Source of the DNA: Pelagophyceae sp. CCMP2097
Lineage: Eukaryota; Sar; Pelagophyceae
Assembly (NCBI GenBank): GCA_026770575.1
Contig: MU657233.1
Coordinates: forward strand, 85,916 to 149,915
Direction of reading: 5' to 3'
DNA: 64,000 nt
Below the pieces are notes generated by a model that was not told the origin of the DNA, made no database searches, and saw only the letters and a list, made by a program, of their open reading frames with translations. The translations under genes were made by a program, and so were the position numbers. This document shows positions 55,590-64,000 of the stretch, in pieces (the stretch's first letter is position 1; every line of letters starts with the position of its first letter).

Positions 55590-55744
55590 CGACACCGCCG
55601 GTTGGGCACGGCGCCCGGGCGACGGCGGAGCTCGACGGCGATGTCAATGCGACGCTGCGACGGCGAGCTCGACGGCGAGCTCGACGCCGCGCGCGGTGTC
55701 AAGTTATCGCCAGAATCTCCTGCTCGCCAGGCCGGCCCGGAGGA

Positions 55745-56829
55745 ATGCGCGCCGTCGGCGCCCCGCGAGGCGCCCCGGTGCGGCGCGCCGCGCCGGCGCT
55801 CGGGGTCTTCCAGCAGAGCGACCTGCTCGCGCTCATCCTGCGGCTGGCGGCCTTCCCAAACGCGCTCCTCGTAAATGCGCGAGTCGCTCGAGGCGCGCGG
55901 GCCATGGCACCGGCCGTGCACAGACTCGTCTGCAACGACCGGATCCTCAAGGGCACCGCAATCCTCAAGGGGCACAGGAGCGTCTTCACGGGGCCCAGGA
56001 GCTGCGCGTTCTCGCCCGACGGCAAGCGCATCGTGACGACGGGCGCCGACAAGACGGTGCAGCTCTGGGACGCTGAGACGGGCGCGCTGCTGCTGACGCT
56101 CGAGGGGCACACCAACGACAAGAGCTGCGCGTTCTCGCCCGACGGCAAGCGCCTCGTCACGGCGAGCGACGACGAGACGGCGCGGCTCTGGGACGCCGAG
56201 ACGGGCGCGCTGCTGGTGACGCTCGAGGGGCACGACTGCCCCGTCCTCAGCTGCGCGTTCTCGCCCGACGGCGAGCCCGTCGTGACGACGTGCTGCGAGG
56301 CGGCACTTCTCTGGGACGCTGAGACGGGCGCGCTGCTGATGACGCTCGAGGGCACACCAGCGATGTCATGAGCTCCGCGTTCTCGCCCGACGGCAAGCGC
56401 ATCGTGACAACGAGCTGGGACGGGATAGTGCGGCCCTTGGACGCCGAGACCGGCGCGCTGCAGGCGACGCTCGAAGGGCACTTCGGCCCCGTCATGAGCT
56501 GCGCGTTCTCGCCCGACGGCAAGCGCATCGTGACGGCGAGCTGGGAGACGGCGAAGATCTGGGACGCCGAGACGGGCGCGCAACTGCTGACGCTCGAGGG
56601 GCACACCGGCGACATTGACTGCTGCGCGTTCTCGCCCAACGGCAAGCGCATCGTAACGGCGAGCTTCGACGAGACGGCGGGGCTCTGGGACGTGGAGACG
56701 GGCGCGCTGCAGACGATGCTGAAGGGGCACACCGCCGGCGTCTCGAGCTGCGCGTTCTCGCCCGACGGCACGCGAGTCGTGACGGCGTGCGACGACGCCA
56801 CGGCGCGGCTCTGGCACGTCGCACTCTAA
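55745..56829 (+). pseudogene. Seven-repeat WD40 protein, interrupted by a one-base deletion
   Basis: From ATG 55745, an N-terminal helix (QQSDLLALILRLAAFPNALL) precedes WD40 repeats with the nearly invariant text CAFSPDGKRIVT...LWDAETGALLLTLEGH. At 56350-56352 the conserved gaggggcac has only three G instead of four (gagggcac). This shifts the frame and creates a stop at 56369 inside repeat 4. Repeats 4-7 continue in the next frame to a stop at 56829, so the undamaged gene would have formed one seven-bladed propeller. Either a recent pseudogene, a sequencing error in a homopolymer, or programmed slippage. WD40 propellers are protein-interaction platforms; no catalytic domain is present. Confidence 0.8.
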
Positions 56830-57611
56830 TGCTGTGGATGCTGACCCGGTTGGAGCTCGAGCCGAGACTCCGGCGGCATTCTTTCGTAGCGATTCGAAAA
56901 ACTTTCGTACAATTGTAGGAATTCCTAGTGATTCGAAAGTAAGAACAGAACGTCTAGGAAATCCTAGAGCACGATTCTAAGAAGCACCCCGGAGGTCCGG
57001 CGTCCAGCTGCAGGCACCACACTCGCCTGCGAGCTGGCCCCGAGACGAGAATTATAGTTAAATCTAATCCGAGTTATCGTCTTTTCGACGTGCAGGCCAG
57101 CGACGCTGCGACGACACCGCGGTGCGCATGCGCAGGGGACTCACTGCCAGGGGGCGACTGGCTCTCGAGCGCGCCCGCTCTTCGAGGATAGTTCGGTAGG
57201 GTCAGCCCGGCGAGGTTTCTTGAGGGGTCCGAGGGCAGGCAGCGGGGGCTGTTACTGCGTGGAGTCTCGGGGTACGGGCGTGGAAGTGCGGCGGGCGTTT
57301 GCCGCCGGGCGCTGCTTCCCCTTTAGGGGCGTCGGGACGGGTGTCGTCCGCGGTATCGGGGTTGGATGCCGCGAAGTCATAGGTTCGTCCTTGTTCGTCC
57401 TTGAGGGGGTGCCGCCGTCTTTTCAACGGCGGCAAAAGCGCCTGCTTCCTGCCGGCGACCGAGACTTAGCCTCAGCCGCCGCCGCCCGACGAGCCGAGCG
57501 ACGTCGGGCCGTCGGCCGCGCCGACGTGCGATCGCGTGCGGCCGCCCTTGGAGTCGTACACGCCGTGGACCTGACCGTATATCAGCTCTGGACGTATATA
57601 CATAAAACCCA
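56830..57611. other. Intergenic region with palindromic words
   Basis: Contains TAGGAATTCCTA (56916-56927) within a pair of gattcgaaa direct repeats, and ctaggaaatcctag (56954-56967). A 10-bp tandem gttcgtcctt lies at 57384-57403. Open frames on both strands lack recognisable motifs. Confidence 0.45.
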
Positions 57612-58024
57612 TCACACGCTTCCCCGCAGGTAGCTACGCACGTTTGCGAGGGCCTTTGGCACTTCGGCGCCGTAGTTGGGGTCGATGAGGGATCCCCAAA
57701 ATGCCTTGACCATGGCGATGAACGTGCCAATCGGGCCGCGTTTCCGAGGCGCTAGCTTCTTCGCCAGCTTCTTAGGTACGCGCGCCGCGCCCGCCTACAC
57801 TCGTCGCGTCGGGGGGCGCCCAACTGTCGCGCCGTCGGGGCCTTGCCCACCTTGGCGGTGGCAGCGGCCTTCGCCTTGAAGACCGAAGGCTTCGCTTTCG
57901 GCGACGCCTTCTTCTTCGGCTGTCAGCTGCCCCCGCGCACCTTGAGCGCCTTTGAGCGCTCGAGGCCCGCCGCGGGGGCGAGGAGGGCGAGGATCGCCAG
58001 CAACTTCAAGCAGGTAGTCAACAT
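57612..58024 (-). CDS. Small secreted Lys-rich protein of unknown function (3-exon model)
   Basis: ATG at 58024 encodes MLTTCLKLLAILALLAPAAG, a clear signal peptide, then LERSKALK. An in-frame TGA would follow eight codons later, but a 66-bp GT-AG intron (donor after KALK) removes it and leads to AKAAATAK. A second intron leads to KLAKKLAPRKRGPIGTFIAM and VKAFWGSLIDPNYGAEVPKA, ending ...RSYLRGSV at 57612. The result is a basic, roughly 100-aa secretory or plastid-targeted protein. I do not recognise the family; the AFWGSLIDPNYG stretch looks conserved. Confidence 0.45.
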
Positions 58025-58372
58025 GCCTCTTGCGCGTGATCCGCAGCGCGCGCGAGCGACAAGCGGCAAAGGCGAAGACCCGAGGAGCCGCGGAGCGACG
58101 CGCGGCGGCGCGGTGCGGACGACGACGGCGGCGGCGACGGCGGCGCGAGTCGGAAGGTGCCCGACTGGTTCGCCAAACGACCCTGATCTTGCACACCCGA
58201 CATTTTGGCGACGTTACCGGTTCCGTGATCGCGAGCCAAGGCCAGGTGTCCTATTGCGCACGGCTTTGCGAGCCCCGCTCCCCGCGGTCGGCACGACCCC
58301 CCGGCGCGGGCTCTCCGCGTCGAAGGTGCCCCTCTGCATTTCCGGTGGTGCACAAAGGCCGCTTACGACGAA

Positions 58373-59255
58373 TCATATGTTCGGGAGGCCGATCAGCCCG
58401 CTCCGGAGGAAGTCGCGCACGAGGATGCCGTCCAAGTCGTGGCCGTCCTTGATACAGGTCCACTTGTCGAACTCGCGGTCGTGGGAGTACCACAGCGGAC
58501 CTGCGGCGGACAAGGTACCAGAACGGGCCTGCGAATCAGGGTCCTGGAAAAAGGGCCCACGCGAGGCGCCACGCGAAGAGGCGCCGATAGGCCCTCCCGC
58601 CGACATGCGCCGCACCTGTCACGGGCGACCAGACCTCTAGGACGTTGCGCTCGACGTCGCAGTGCAGCCGTAGGATGCCACCTGCGCGGAAACGGGGTGC
58701 GATGCAGCGTCCGTTCCGACTCGACGTCGAGCCAGGAGCTGCCCCCGTCGGCTGGGTGGTCCAAGATGACGCTCTCGCAGAGGTGACGGGCGCGGTATCG
58801 CGCGTCCTTTGCCAAAGTTGATATGTGTGAACTCGTCGGCGTCGACCGTCTCGTACTCGATGCTCATTCCGTTCAGCTCCCAGACCGGCGCATACGCCGC
58901 CTATACAGACCGGCGCATACGCCGCCTACGGAAAGCTTCCGCTTCAGATGCCGGGGCGGGCGCACCACGATGGCTTTGATGCGTGCGTTGGCCACCTACA
59001 CGGCGTCGTTTGCCCAAAGCGTGCCTCGGCCGCCTACAGAGCGCCGCGGCGGACCTTGACGAATTCAGCGCCGACGAGCGGGGGCAGCTCGACGATTGGG
59101 CCGCCGTAGAAGGTGGCCTTCTTTTTCCTCTTTATATGGTCGATACCGGCCATGGGCCCCGGTGGCGACGACAGCGACCGCGCCGCCGCGAGACGCGCCC
59201 CGGCGCGCGCGCCGAGGCGCAGGCGCGAGCGCAGCGCTTGCGAGGCTCGAAGCAT
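58373..59255 (-). CDS. Predicted mitochondrial protein of unknown function, multi-exon, possibly frameshifted
   Basis: ATG at 59255 gives MLRASQALRSRLRLGARAGA, an Arg/Ala/Ser presequence typical of mitochondrial import. It is followed by IDHIKRKKKATFYGGPIVEL and VGAEFVK. Exons then suggest VANARIKAIV, AAYAPVWELNGMSIEYET, DARYRARHLCESVILDHPAD and VESERTLHRTPFP. After that come LRLHCDVERNVLEVWSPVTG and, after a phase-1 intron, PLWYSHDREFDKWTCIKDGH, then LVRDFLRSGLIGLPNI and the stop at 58373. One junction (near 58684) needs a one-base shift that no intron explains. Acceptor sequence before AAYAPVW is duplicated (see repeat). No family recognised. Confidence 0.45.
58881..58928. repeat. 25-bp tandem duplication at a splice acceptor
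   Basis: The unit cagaccggcgcatacgccgc plus ctata starts at 58881 and 58906. On the minus strand both copies carry tag|gcggcgtatgcg, so the duplication creates two equivalent acceptors for the same exon. Confidence 0.75.
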
Positions 59256-59865
59256 ACGAGTCCCTTTCCGGGAATTCCAGAAGTTTCCGACTCTTGTGGT
59301 CCCATTGTCTCGACCTTGTAGCCATTGCGCCTCCGCGGTTCTTGCAGGCGCCTTGCCTTGCAGACGCCTTGCAGACGCCTCCGCCGGCTTGCACGCTTTG
59401 ACACGCCCAGGGACTTCTTCAAAGCCTGAGCCCTGATGTTGAGTCCGCATCGAGGCATTCCACTTTTATAGCGCCGCGCCCTGGCGGTCCCGGCGACTCG
59501 CGCCACTCGCAATTGCGCGGCATGAACGCCATGTGCATTTTTGGCTGCACCCTATTTGTCGTGCAATTTCGGCACAGAGCTCGAGAAGAAGTTTCATTCG
59601 GGTTCTCAGTATTTGCTTTCTCCCATTTTCCTCCACTGGCCAGACGCGGGACGAGGTTCGCCGCTCGTGCCTCTGCGGCGTGGATGGAGTGCGGCGAACG
59701 CCGCCCGGCGCTCCTGGCGCTGGCGCTCCAGCCGACGGTGGACGACGTCTTCGGCGGCGAGTAAGGACGCCGCGTCTTTCGGAACCAAAGAACGCCGGCC
59801 TCTTTTCCCCAAGGTTTAAAGATGATCATGTTGCGAGGTAGCGATCCACCATGGCCGCTCTCTGA
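59256..59865. other. Upstream region of the mitochondrial gene; weak coding signal
   Basis: A minus-strand TATA-like box (ctataaaagt, about 59462-59471) lies about 210 bp before the ATG at 59255. A minus-strand frame at 59829-59419 contains KMHMAFMPRNCEWRESPGPP, which looks somewhat protein-like, but no family or splice link was found. Confidence 0.35.
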
Positions 59866-62556
59866 AGGCCTCTGCTTAGGTTCACGTCCACACCCGCCTC
59901 GTGCCTCGCCTTAAAGCATCTCCTCTGTGAAGCCGCCGACCTCGACGCGGAGACGGCCCTCGACGAAGACGCCTACGGAGCGTTTACCGGTGCGGAGGGC
60001 GCGGCGTCGGCGAAGCACGTGCCGGTGGAGTGGGTCGTGGACGTGGCCGACGCTCAGTTGCAATGGTTCCTCGGCACTGCCTACGCCTTTGACGAATCGG
60101 CAAGGGCTTTGCAAATCTCAATCCCGGACAACGTCGACCCCGTATGGTCCGGCATGGTGGCTCTAGACCATCGAGCTTTACGCTTAGTCGAGTGCGGCGA
60201 CTTGAGATCCGCCGCGTTATTCAACGCGCTGGCGAGGACGACGGCCGTGAAAGTAAACTGGCGCTGCGAGACGGCTTGTCTTGGTGGGCGCGTCTCCGGA
60301 AATGCGTCGCACTTTGGCCGTTTAGCGCATATTGTAGCTTTCCGAGACGACGCTTCAAACGACGCTTCAAACGACGACGTCGCGGCGGCGAGAGACGACG
60401 CCGACGTCAAAAGGCCGACGCGGCGCGTGCGCATCGACGAGCACTTTTTCGTGCAGGGGTGCCTCTCCGGCCAAGAGGATTTCCAACAATTGCTCGCGGA
60501 CGGCGCGGTGCAGGCAGATGCCCAGGCCTTGCCCGTCCGAAGCGACGACTGCGGCAGTGCAATCGTCCGCGGCGACGATTGCGGCGTCGGTGTCGGCGGC
60601 GCCGTCACGGTCGGCGGCGCCGACGGCGCTTTCCAAGGCGTCTTTGGCGGCGACTTTGGAAGCGATACCTTTGGAAATGCCTTTGGAAATACCTTTGGCG
60701 GCGGGCACGCCTGGGACTCTGCCCTCTTTGACATTGGCCATGCTTCAGAAGACGACGACGCCCTATTCGACGACGGCGGCGCCTCCGTCGACGACGACGG
60801 TTCGCGGCGGCCAAGGCGGAGCGACGACGACAGCGAGACGGAGACCGAGACGGACGAAAGCGCCTCGAGCCGGTCCGACGGCCCGCGAAGCGTCGTCGAA
60901 GAGGCGGCGGACGGCGCGGCGGCGGCGCGCGACGACGAGGCGGGCGGCGCTTTAAGAGCTTTGTGCGAAAAGCGCCTCGAGGAGGCGCGAGCCGCGCACG
61001 ACGCAGAGTGGCTTTCGATCGAGGCCGGCCTCACGAGCGACCTTGAGGAGGCGTTGCGCGCATCTTCATCTGGGGCGCGGCTCGAGGACCATTTGTCGAA
61101 ATTCGCGTCATTTCAGCAGCGGTTTCAGCAGCAGTTGCAGCAGCAGTTCCAGCAGCAGTTTCAGCCAGAGGTGCGCACGGGCCAGAAGAGCGCGTTCTCG
61201 GGCAAGCACGCCTGTGCCGACGCGGCTTTGCCGTTGAACGAAGCGCTGGGCGGCGAGGCGGAGGTGGAGCGCCTGGAAGCGTCGATTCTGAATCTGACGG
61301 CCCAGCTCCGAGACAAAGACGATGAGCTCGAACTCGTCTACTCCACCTTCAACCCGACGCTCGAGGCACAAAGGGCTGCGCAGCAGAAACTTATAGAGGC
61401 GCGGGCCGCGACTCTGGAAGTCGCGAGGAAGCTGGACGACTCCAGTGCGCCCCATCCGCTCATCCCAGTCAAGATTATGGGCCAGCTCGACCCGGTTGCT
61501 TTAGCACGAGCGGGCATGGGCGTCGACGAGATTTCGAGTCTGCAGCAACGGCTCTGCACGCCCAACTTTCATCCGATGCACGTGTTGGTCGAGAATGGCA
61601 TCCCCACGTCGACAATCGACGAAAATAATCCGGAACTCGTGAGCCTGCGCTGCGACTACGGCGCCAAGTGCGTCGGGGAAGTCGTGCGGTGCTTTCTGGA
61701 ATTGGAGGAGTGGAATCCCTCTGGGAGGTACGCGGTGCGGGTGCCGTGGGACACGACCAAGAACAAAGAAATGCCTCCGTCCCAGATCATCCGCATCCTC
61801 GGCACCGCCGCCGCCGCCCGAAGCGGCGCATGCGCTCGGCCCGGCCGCAACGACCACGTGCGCCGAGGCGAAGAGGCGCAGGCCGATTTGGATCAAGTTT
61901 CGCTTGAAGACTGCCCCGAAGGCAGGCGGCGCGCCGCGGGCCGAAACGGGCCGCGGTCCGCTCCGGCCGCGCCCGATGCGATCCGGCCAAGGCCCGACGC
62001 GGCCGCGGCCGTGCGTCGAGCGGCGACAAGAGAGGCCTCAAACGACGTGGACGCCATGATCGTGGAACAAGGCCGGCAGCGCCGCCTCCGCGCTCTGGGC
62101 GCGCAGCAACGGGGGTCTGCGTTTGCGGACCAGCGGCCGCACGACCGCTGGGCGGCGGAGCCCCGGTTCGGCCAACAGAACTTGCCGCCTCATTTAGCTC
62201 CGCGAAGGTCGCCGCGGAACGTACACGCCCAAGCCCAGCACCGCACGCCCACGCGCGCCCAGCGCGAGACGGAGGCGCAGTGCGCCTTTTTTAACCTCTG
62301 CGCGCGCCTCTGGGGACGGGACCGTCATTTCTTTTGCGCGCGCCTCTGGAGACGGCATCATTTCGTCGTAGGCAGCGGCGGCGGTCGGCGCCGGCGCCGG
62401 CGCCGCAGCGGACCTTCTGGGGCCGCCTCGCATCGTGGACGGGCCAGCGCGCGGCGCAACCGAGCCGGTCAAGGGCGTCGTCTGCCTAACGGCCTTGCGA
62501 CGGCCAGATCTCTCACCCACCGCGCGGATAAGGCGTGCCCTGCAGTTAAGTCATGA
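59866..62556 (+). CDS. Coiled-coil protein with an XH (SGS3/IDN2/FDM-type) domain; 5' end uncertain
   Basis: One open frame runs from 59866 to the stop at 62554-62556. The N-terminal region (VEWVVDVADAQLQWFLG, DNVDPVWSGMVALDHRALRL, TTAVKVNWRCETA, VRIDEHFFVQGCLSG) is unknown to me. Then come acidic and Gly/Phe-rich linkers and a Gln-rich segment (61110-61165). A coiled coil follows (ERLEASILNLTAQLRDKDDE, RAAQQKLIEARAATLEVARK). At 61467-61800 lies a close match to the plant XH domain: IPVKIMGQLDP, NFHPMHVLV, ENNPELVSLRCDYG and FLELEEWNPSGRYAVRVPWD. In plants, XH proteins of the IDN2/FDM group act with small RNAs in DNA methylation. A good-context ATG at 59851 is followed in frame by TGA at 59863, so the true start needs an upstream exon or recoding. 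The tail after 61800 is of doubtful coding quality. Confidence 0.68.
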   Translation, partial: RPLLRFTSTPASCLALKHLLCEAADLDAETALDEDAYGAFTGAEGAASAKHVPVEWVVDVADAQLQWFLGTAYAFDESARALQISIPDNVDPVWSGMVALDHRALRLVECGDLRSAALFNALARTTAVKVNWRCETACLGGRVSGNASHFGRLAHIVAFRDDASNDASNDDVAAARDDADVKRPTRRVRIDEHFFVQGCLSGQEDFQQLLADGAVQADAQALPVRSDDCGSAIVRGDDCGVGVGGAVTVGGADGAFQGVFGGDFGSDTFGNAFGNTFGGGHAWDSALFDIGHASEDDDALFDDGGASVDDDGSRRPRRSDDDSETETETDESASSRSDGPRSVVEEAADGAAAARDDEAGGALRALCEKRLEEARAAHDAEWLSIEAGLTSDLEEALRASSSGARLEDHLSKFASFQQRFQQQLQQQFQQQFQPEVRTGQKSAFSGKHACADAALPLNEALGGEAEVERLEASILNLTAQLRDKDDELELVYSTFNPTLEAQRAAQQKLIEARAATLEVARKLDDSSAPHPLIPVKIMGQLDPVALARAGMGVDEISSLQQRLCTPNFHPMHVLVENGIPTSTIDENNPELVSLRCDYGAKCVGEVVRCFLELEEWNPSGRYAVRVPWDTTKNKEMPPSQIIRILGTAAAARSGACARPGRNDHVRRGEEAQADLDQVSLEDCPEGRRRAAGRNGPRSAPAAPDAIRPRPDAAAAVRRAATREASNDVDAMIVEQGRQRRLRALGAQQRGSAFADQRPHDRWAAEPRFGQQNLPPHLAPRRSPRNVHAQAQHRTPTRAQRETEAQCAFFNLCARLWGRDRHFFCARLWRRHHFVVGSGGGRRRRRRRSGPSGAASHRGRASARRNRAGQGRRLPNGLATARSLTHRADKACPAVKS

Positions 62557-63403
62557 CATTGTACGATACACACTGCGCGCTCCACGCTTCAGTGGGCTCC
62601 ACGCTTCCGACGCTTCACTGTGCTCCGCTTCCGACGCTTCGAGTGCATCCACGCCCCGGGATCCGTGCTCAATTCATCCGAGTCCGCCCGAATTTCGTTC
62701 CGCTCCAATCGGCACGGCGACGAAACTCCGGGCTCGGCGTCGCGGCGGCGGGTCTCTGCCCTCGTCCCGAGGGGCCTCGGAGCCCCAAGCGCGCCCCCGG
62801 GTCTGCTCGGGGGGCATGCCGGTATCCACCAGGGCCTCGCGGCGCGCTCGGTCGCGCGCCAGCGCTGCCGCGCTCGCACTCTAAGGGCCCCGCAGGGGCT
62901 GAGTCTCATCACTATCTAAGCACTGTTTGAAGTTTATCCCTTCGTCCGAAAATCAATGCAATTTACGAAAATCACCGTTATTTTTTTCAAAAATCATCAA
63001 ATTTAAAATTTTGGAAATTTTAGACGCCACTTAGCGCATTCGACGCGCGCTGACGCGGCGAGTTCGAATCTGTCACTTTTAGCGCGTTTCGCGAAATACG
63101 GTATTTTCAGCGATAAACGTCATTCGACGTTTTTTACAACGGCTTTTGGGATACTATGTGATCCGCGGCGAGACAAGGCTCTTGTCGAGAAAACTAGCCT
63201 AGGCACTCCGTTTGTTCGAGCAGCGCGGTCTCCTCACGTCCGCATGAGTCGGTCAATACCTTGTATTTTAAATTTTTAAAGATTGACGAATGGCTGTCAG
63301 GCCTTCTAAGCCAATTGCGTTAAAATGCAAACCGTTCTCAGTCACAGCAAATACAGACCGGCATCAGTAACGGCGAAGCCGCTGCGCGGCGTTTTCTTGC
63401 AAG
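62557..63403. other. Intergenic region with a strongly AT-rich island
   Basis: From about 62930 to 63320 GC content drops sharply, with runs such as tttacgaaaatcaccgttat and aatttaaaattttggaaatt. It also holds repeated tcgac/gcgttt words. No gene recognised. It could be promoter, replication-origin-like or decayed transposon sequence. Confidence 0.5.
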
Positions 63404-63961
63404 CGCATCGTGACAGCGAACTGGGACTGTACGGCGCAGCTGTGGGACGCCGAGACGGGCGTGCTGCTGCTGACGCTCGAGGGGCACACCAACTACGTCA
63501 ACAGCTGCGCGTTCTCGCCCAACGGCGAGCGCATCGTAACGGCGAGCCGGGACAGGACGGTGAAGCTCTGTGACGCCGAGACGGGAGCGCTGCAGGCGAC
63601 GCTCGAGGGCCACACCGGCACCGTCTGGAGGTGCGCGTTCTCGCCCGACAGCAGGCGCGTCGTCACGGCGAGCGACGACAAGACGGCGTGGCTCTGGGAC
63701 GCCGCGACGGGCGCGCTGCTACTGACGCTCGAGGGGCACACCAACGTCAAGGGCTGCGCGTTCTCGCCCGACGGCAAGCGCCTCGCGACGGCGAGCGCCG
63801 ACAGGACGGCGCGGCTATGGGACGCCGAGACGGGTGCGCCGCTGGCGACGCTCGAGGGGCAAACCGGCCCCGTCGTGAGCTGCGCGTTCTCGCCCGACGG
63901 CGAGCGCGTCGTGACGGGGTGCCAAGACGGGACAGCGCGGCTCTGGAACGCCGCGCCCTAA
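63404..63961 (+). pseudogene. Truncated WD40 paralogue (about 4.5 repeats)
   Basis: Starts abruptly inside a WD40 blade (RIVTANWDCTAQLWDAETG) just after gttttcttgcaag, and continues through four further repeats of the same text as the 55.7-kb gene to a stop at 63959-63961. No ATG lies in frame before the repeats, and the expected CAFSPDGK part of the first blade is missing. The sequence before it either acts as a splice acceptor of a longer gene with an unseen 5' exon, or marks a truncation breakpoint. The near-identity of blades to the other copy suggests recent duplication or gene conversion. Confidence 0.65.
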
Positions 63962-64000
63962 CATCGAACGCCTCAGCACGTAAGTCGACCACGCGCCGGC

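Noticed and set aside
57919..57921. Selenocysteine-type TGA in the small secreted gene (VRGGS then TGA)
   Set aside because: A 66-bp GT-AG intron removes the TGA and keeps the frame, so recoding is not needed.
59462..59471. TATA box as proof of a promoter on the minus strand
   Set aside because: A single TATA-like word about 210 bp from the start codon is too weak on its own; noted only as context.
62194..62520. Minus-strand gene with PSPEARA repeats
   Set aside because: The peptide repeat comes from a duplicated cgcgcgcctctgg-type word on the DNA level; no start context or homologue recognised.

Overview
The window looks like nuclear DNA of a GC-rich, gene-dense, intron-containing photosynthetic stramenopile, most probably a pelagophyte related to Aureococcus (inference). 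The reasons are many short spliceosomal introns (mostly 40-120 bp, one GC-AG candidate), a chlorophyll a/c light-harvesting-type gene, a PAP/fibrillin gene, an alternative NADH dehydrogenase, and families with Sel1, WD40, ankyrin and Trp-Ala repeats. There are no bacterial operons. No tRNA, rRNA or CRISPR array was recognised. A 735-bp run of N marks an assembly gap.

Layout, left part (1-26.4 kb): a truncated Tudor-like gene (-), a secreted kelch protein (+), a PMR5/TBL-type PC-esterase (-), a fusion of phosphopantothenoylcysteine synthetase (PPCS) with an HSL-type alpha/beta hydrolase (+), a two-module light-harvesting-like protein (+), and one enormous gene (8.15-26.4 kb, +). The enormous gene encodes a HECT E3 ubiquitin ligase of about 5,900 aa with SPRY, LamG-like, SH3-like and MORN-like segments. 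Middle part (26.8-45 kb): two decayed MYND/RING/Sel1 paralogues (-) flank a TLC-domain membrane protein (+) and an NFKBIL1-like protein (-). Next come the assembly gap, a repeat-rich stretch with a 136-bp tandem array, NDH-2 (+), a secreted ankyrin protein with many small exons (-), a probable secreted protein of unknown function (+), and a 566-bp hAT-like non-autonomous transposon with 8-bp target duplications. Right part (45-64 kb): a TPR protein with a RelA/SpoT-like domain and a predicted myristoylation signal (-), PAP/fibrillin (-), a convergent pair of RRM plus 37-aa-repeat proteins (48.6 kb + and 55.6 kb -) flanking a glycerophosphocholine acyltransferase (+), a WD40 gene broken by a 1-nt deletion (+), two small genes of unknown function (-), a coiled-coil/XH-domain protein (+), and a truncated WD40 copy (+).

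Exon-intron structures were worked out by hand from splice dinucleotides, reading phase and protein-family logic. Where I state that phases agree, every junction restores the frame. Several gene pairs are head-to-head with 100-270 bp between starts, suggesting shared promoters. The genes belong to separate pathways (CoA and phospholipid metabolism, ubiquitylation, organelle RNA handling, light harvesting, cell surface). I see no operon-like system, but several domain combinations are unusual.
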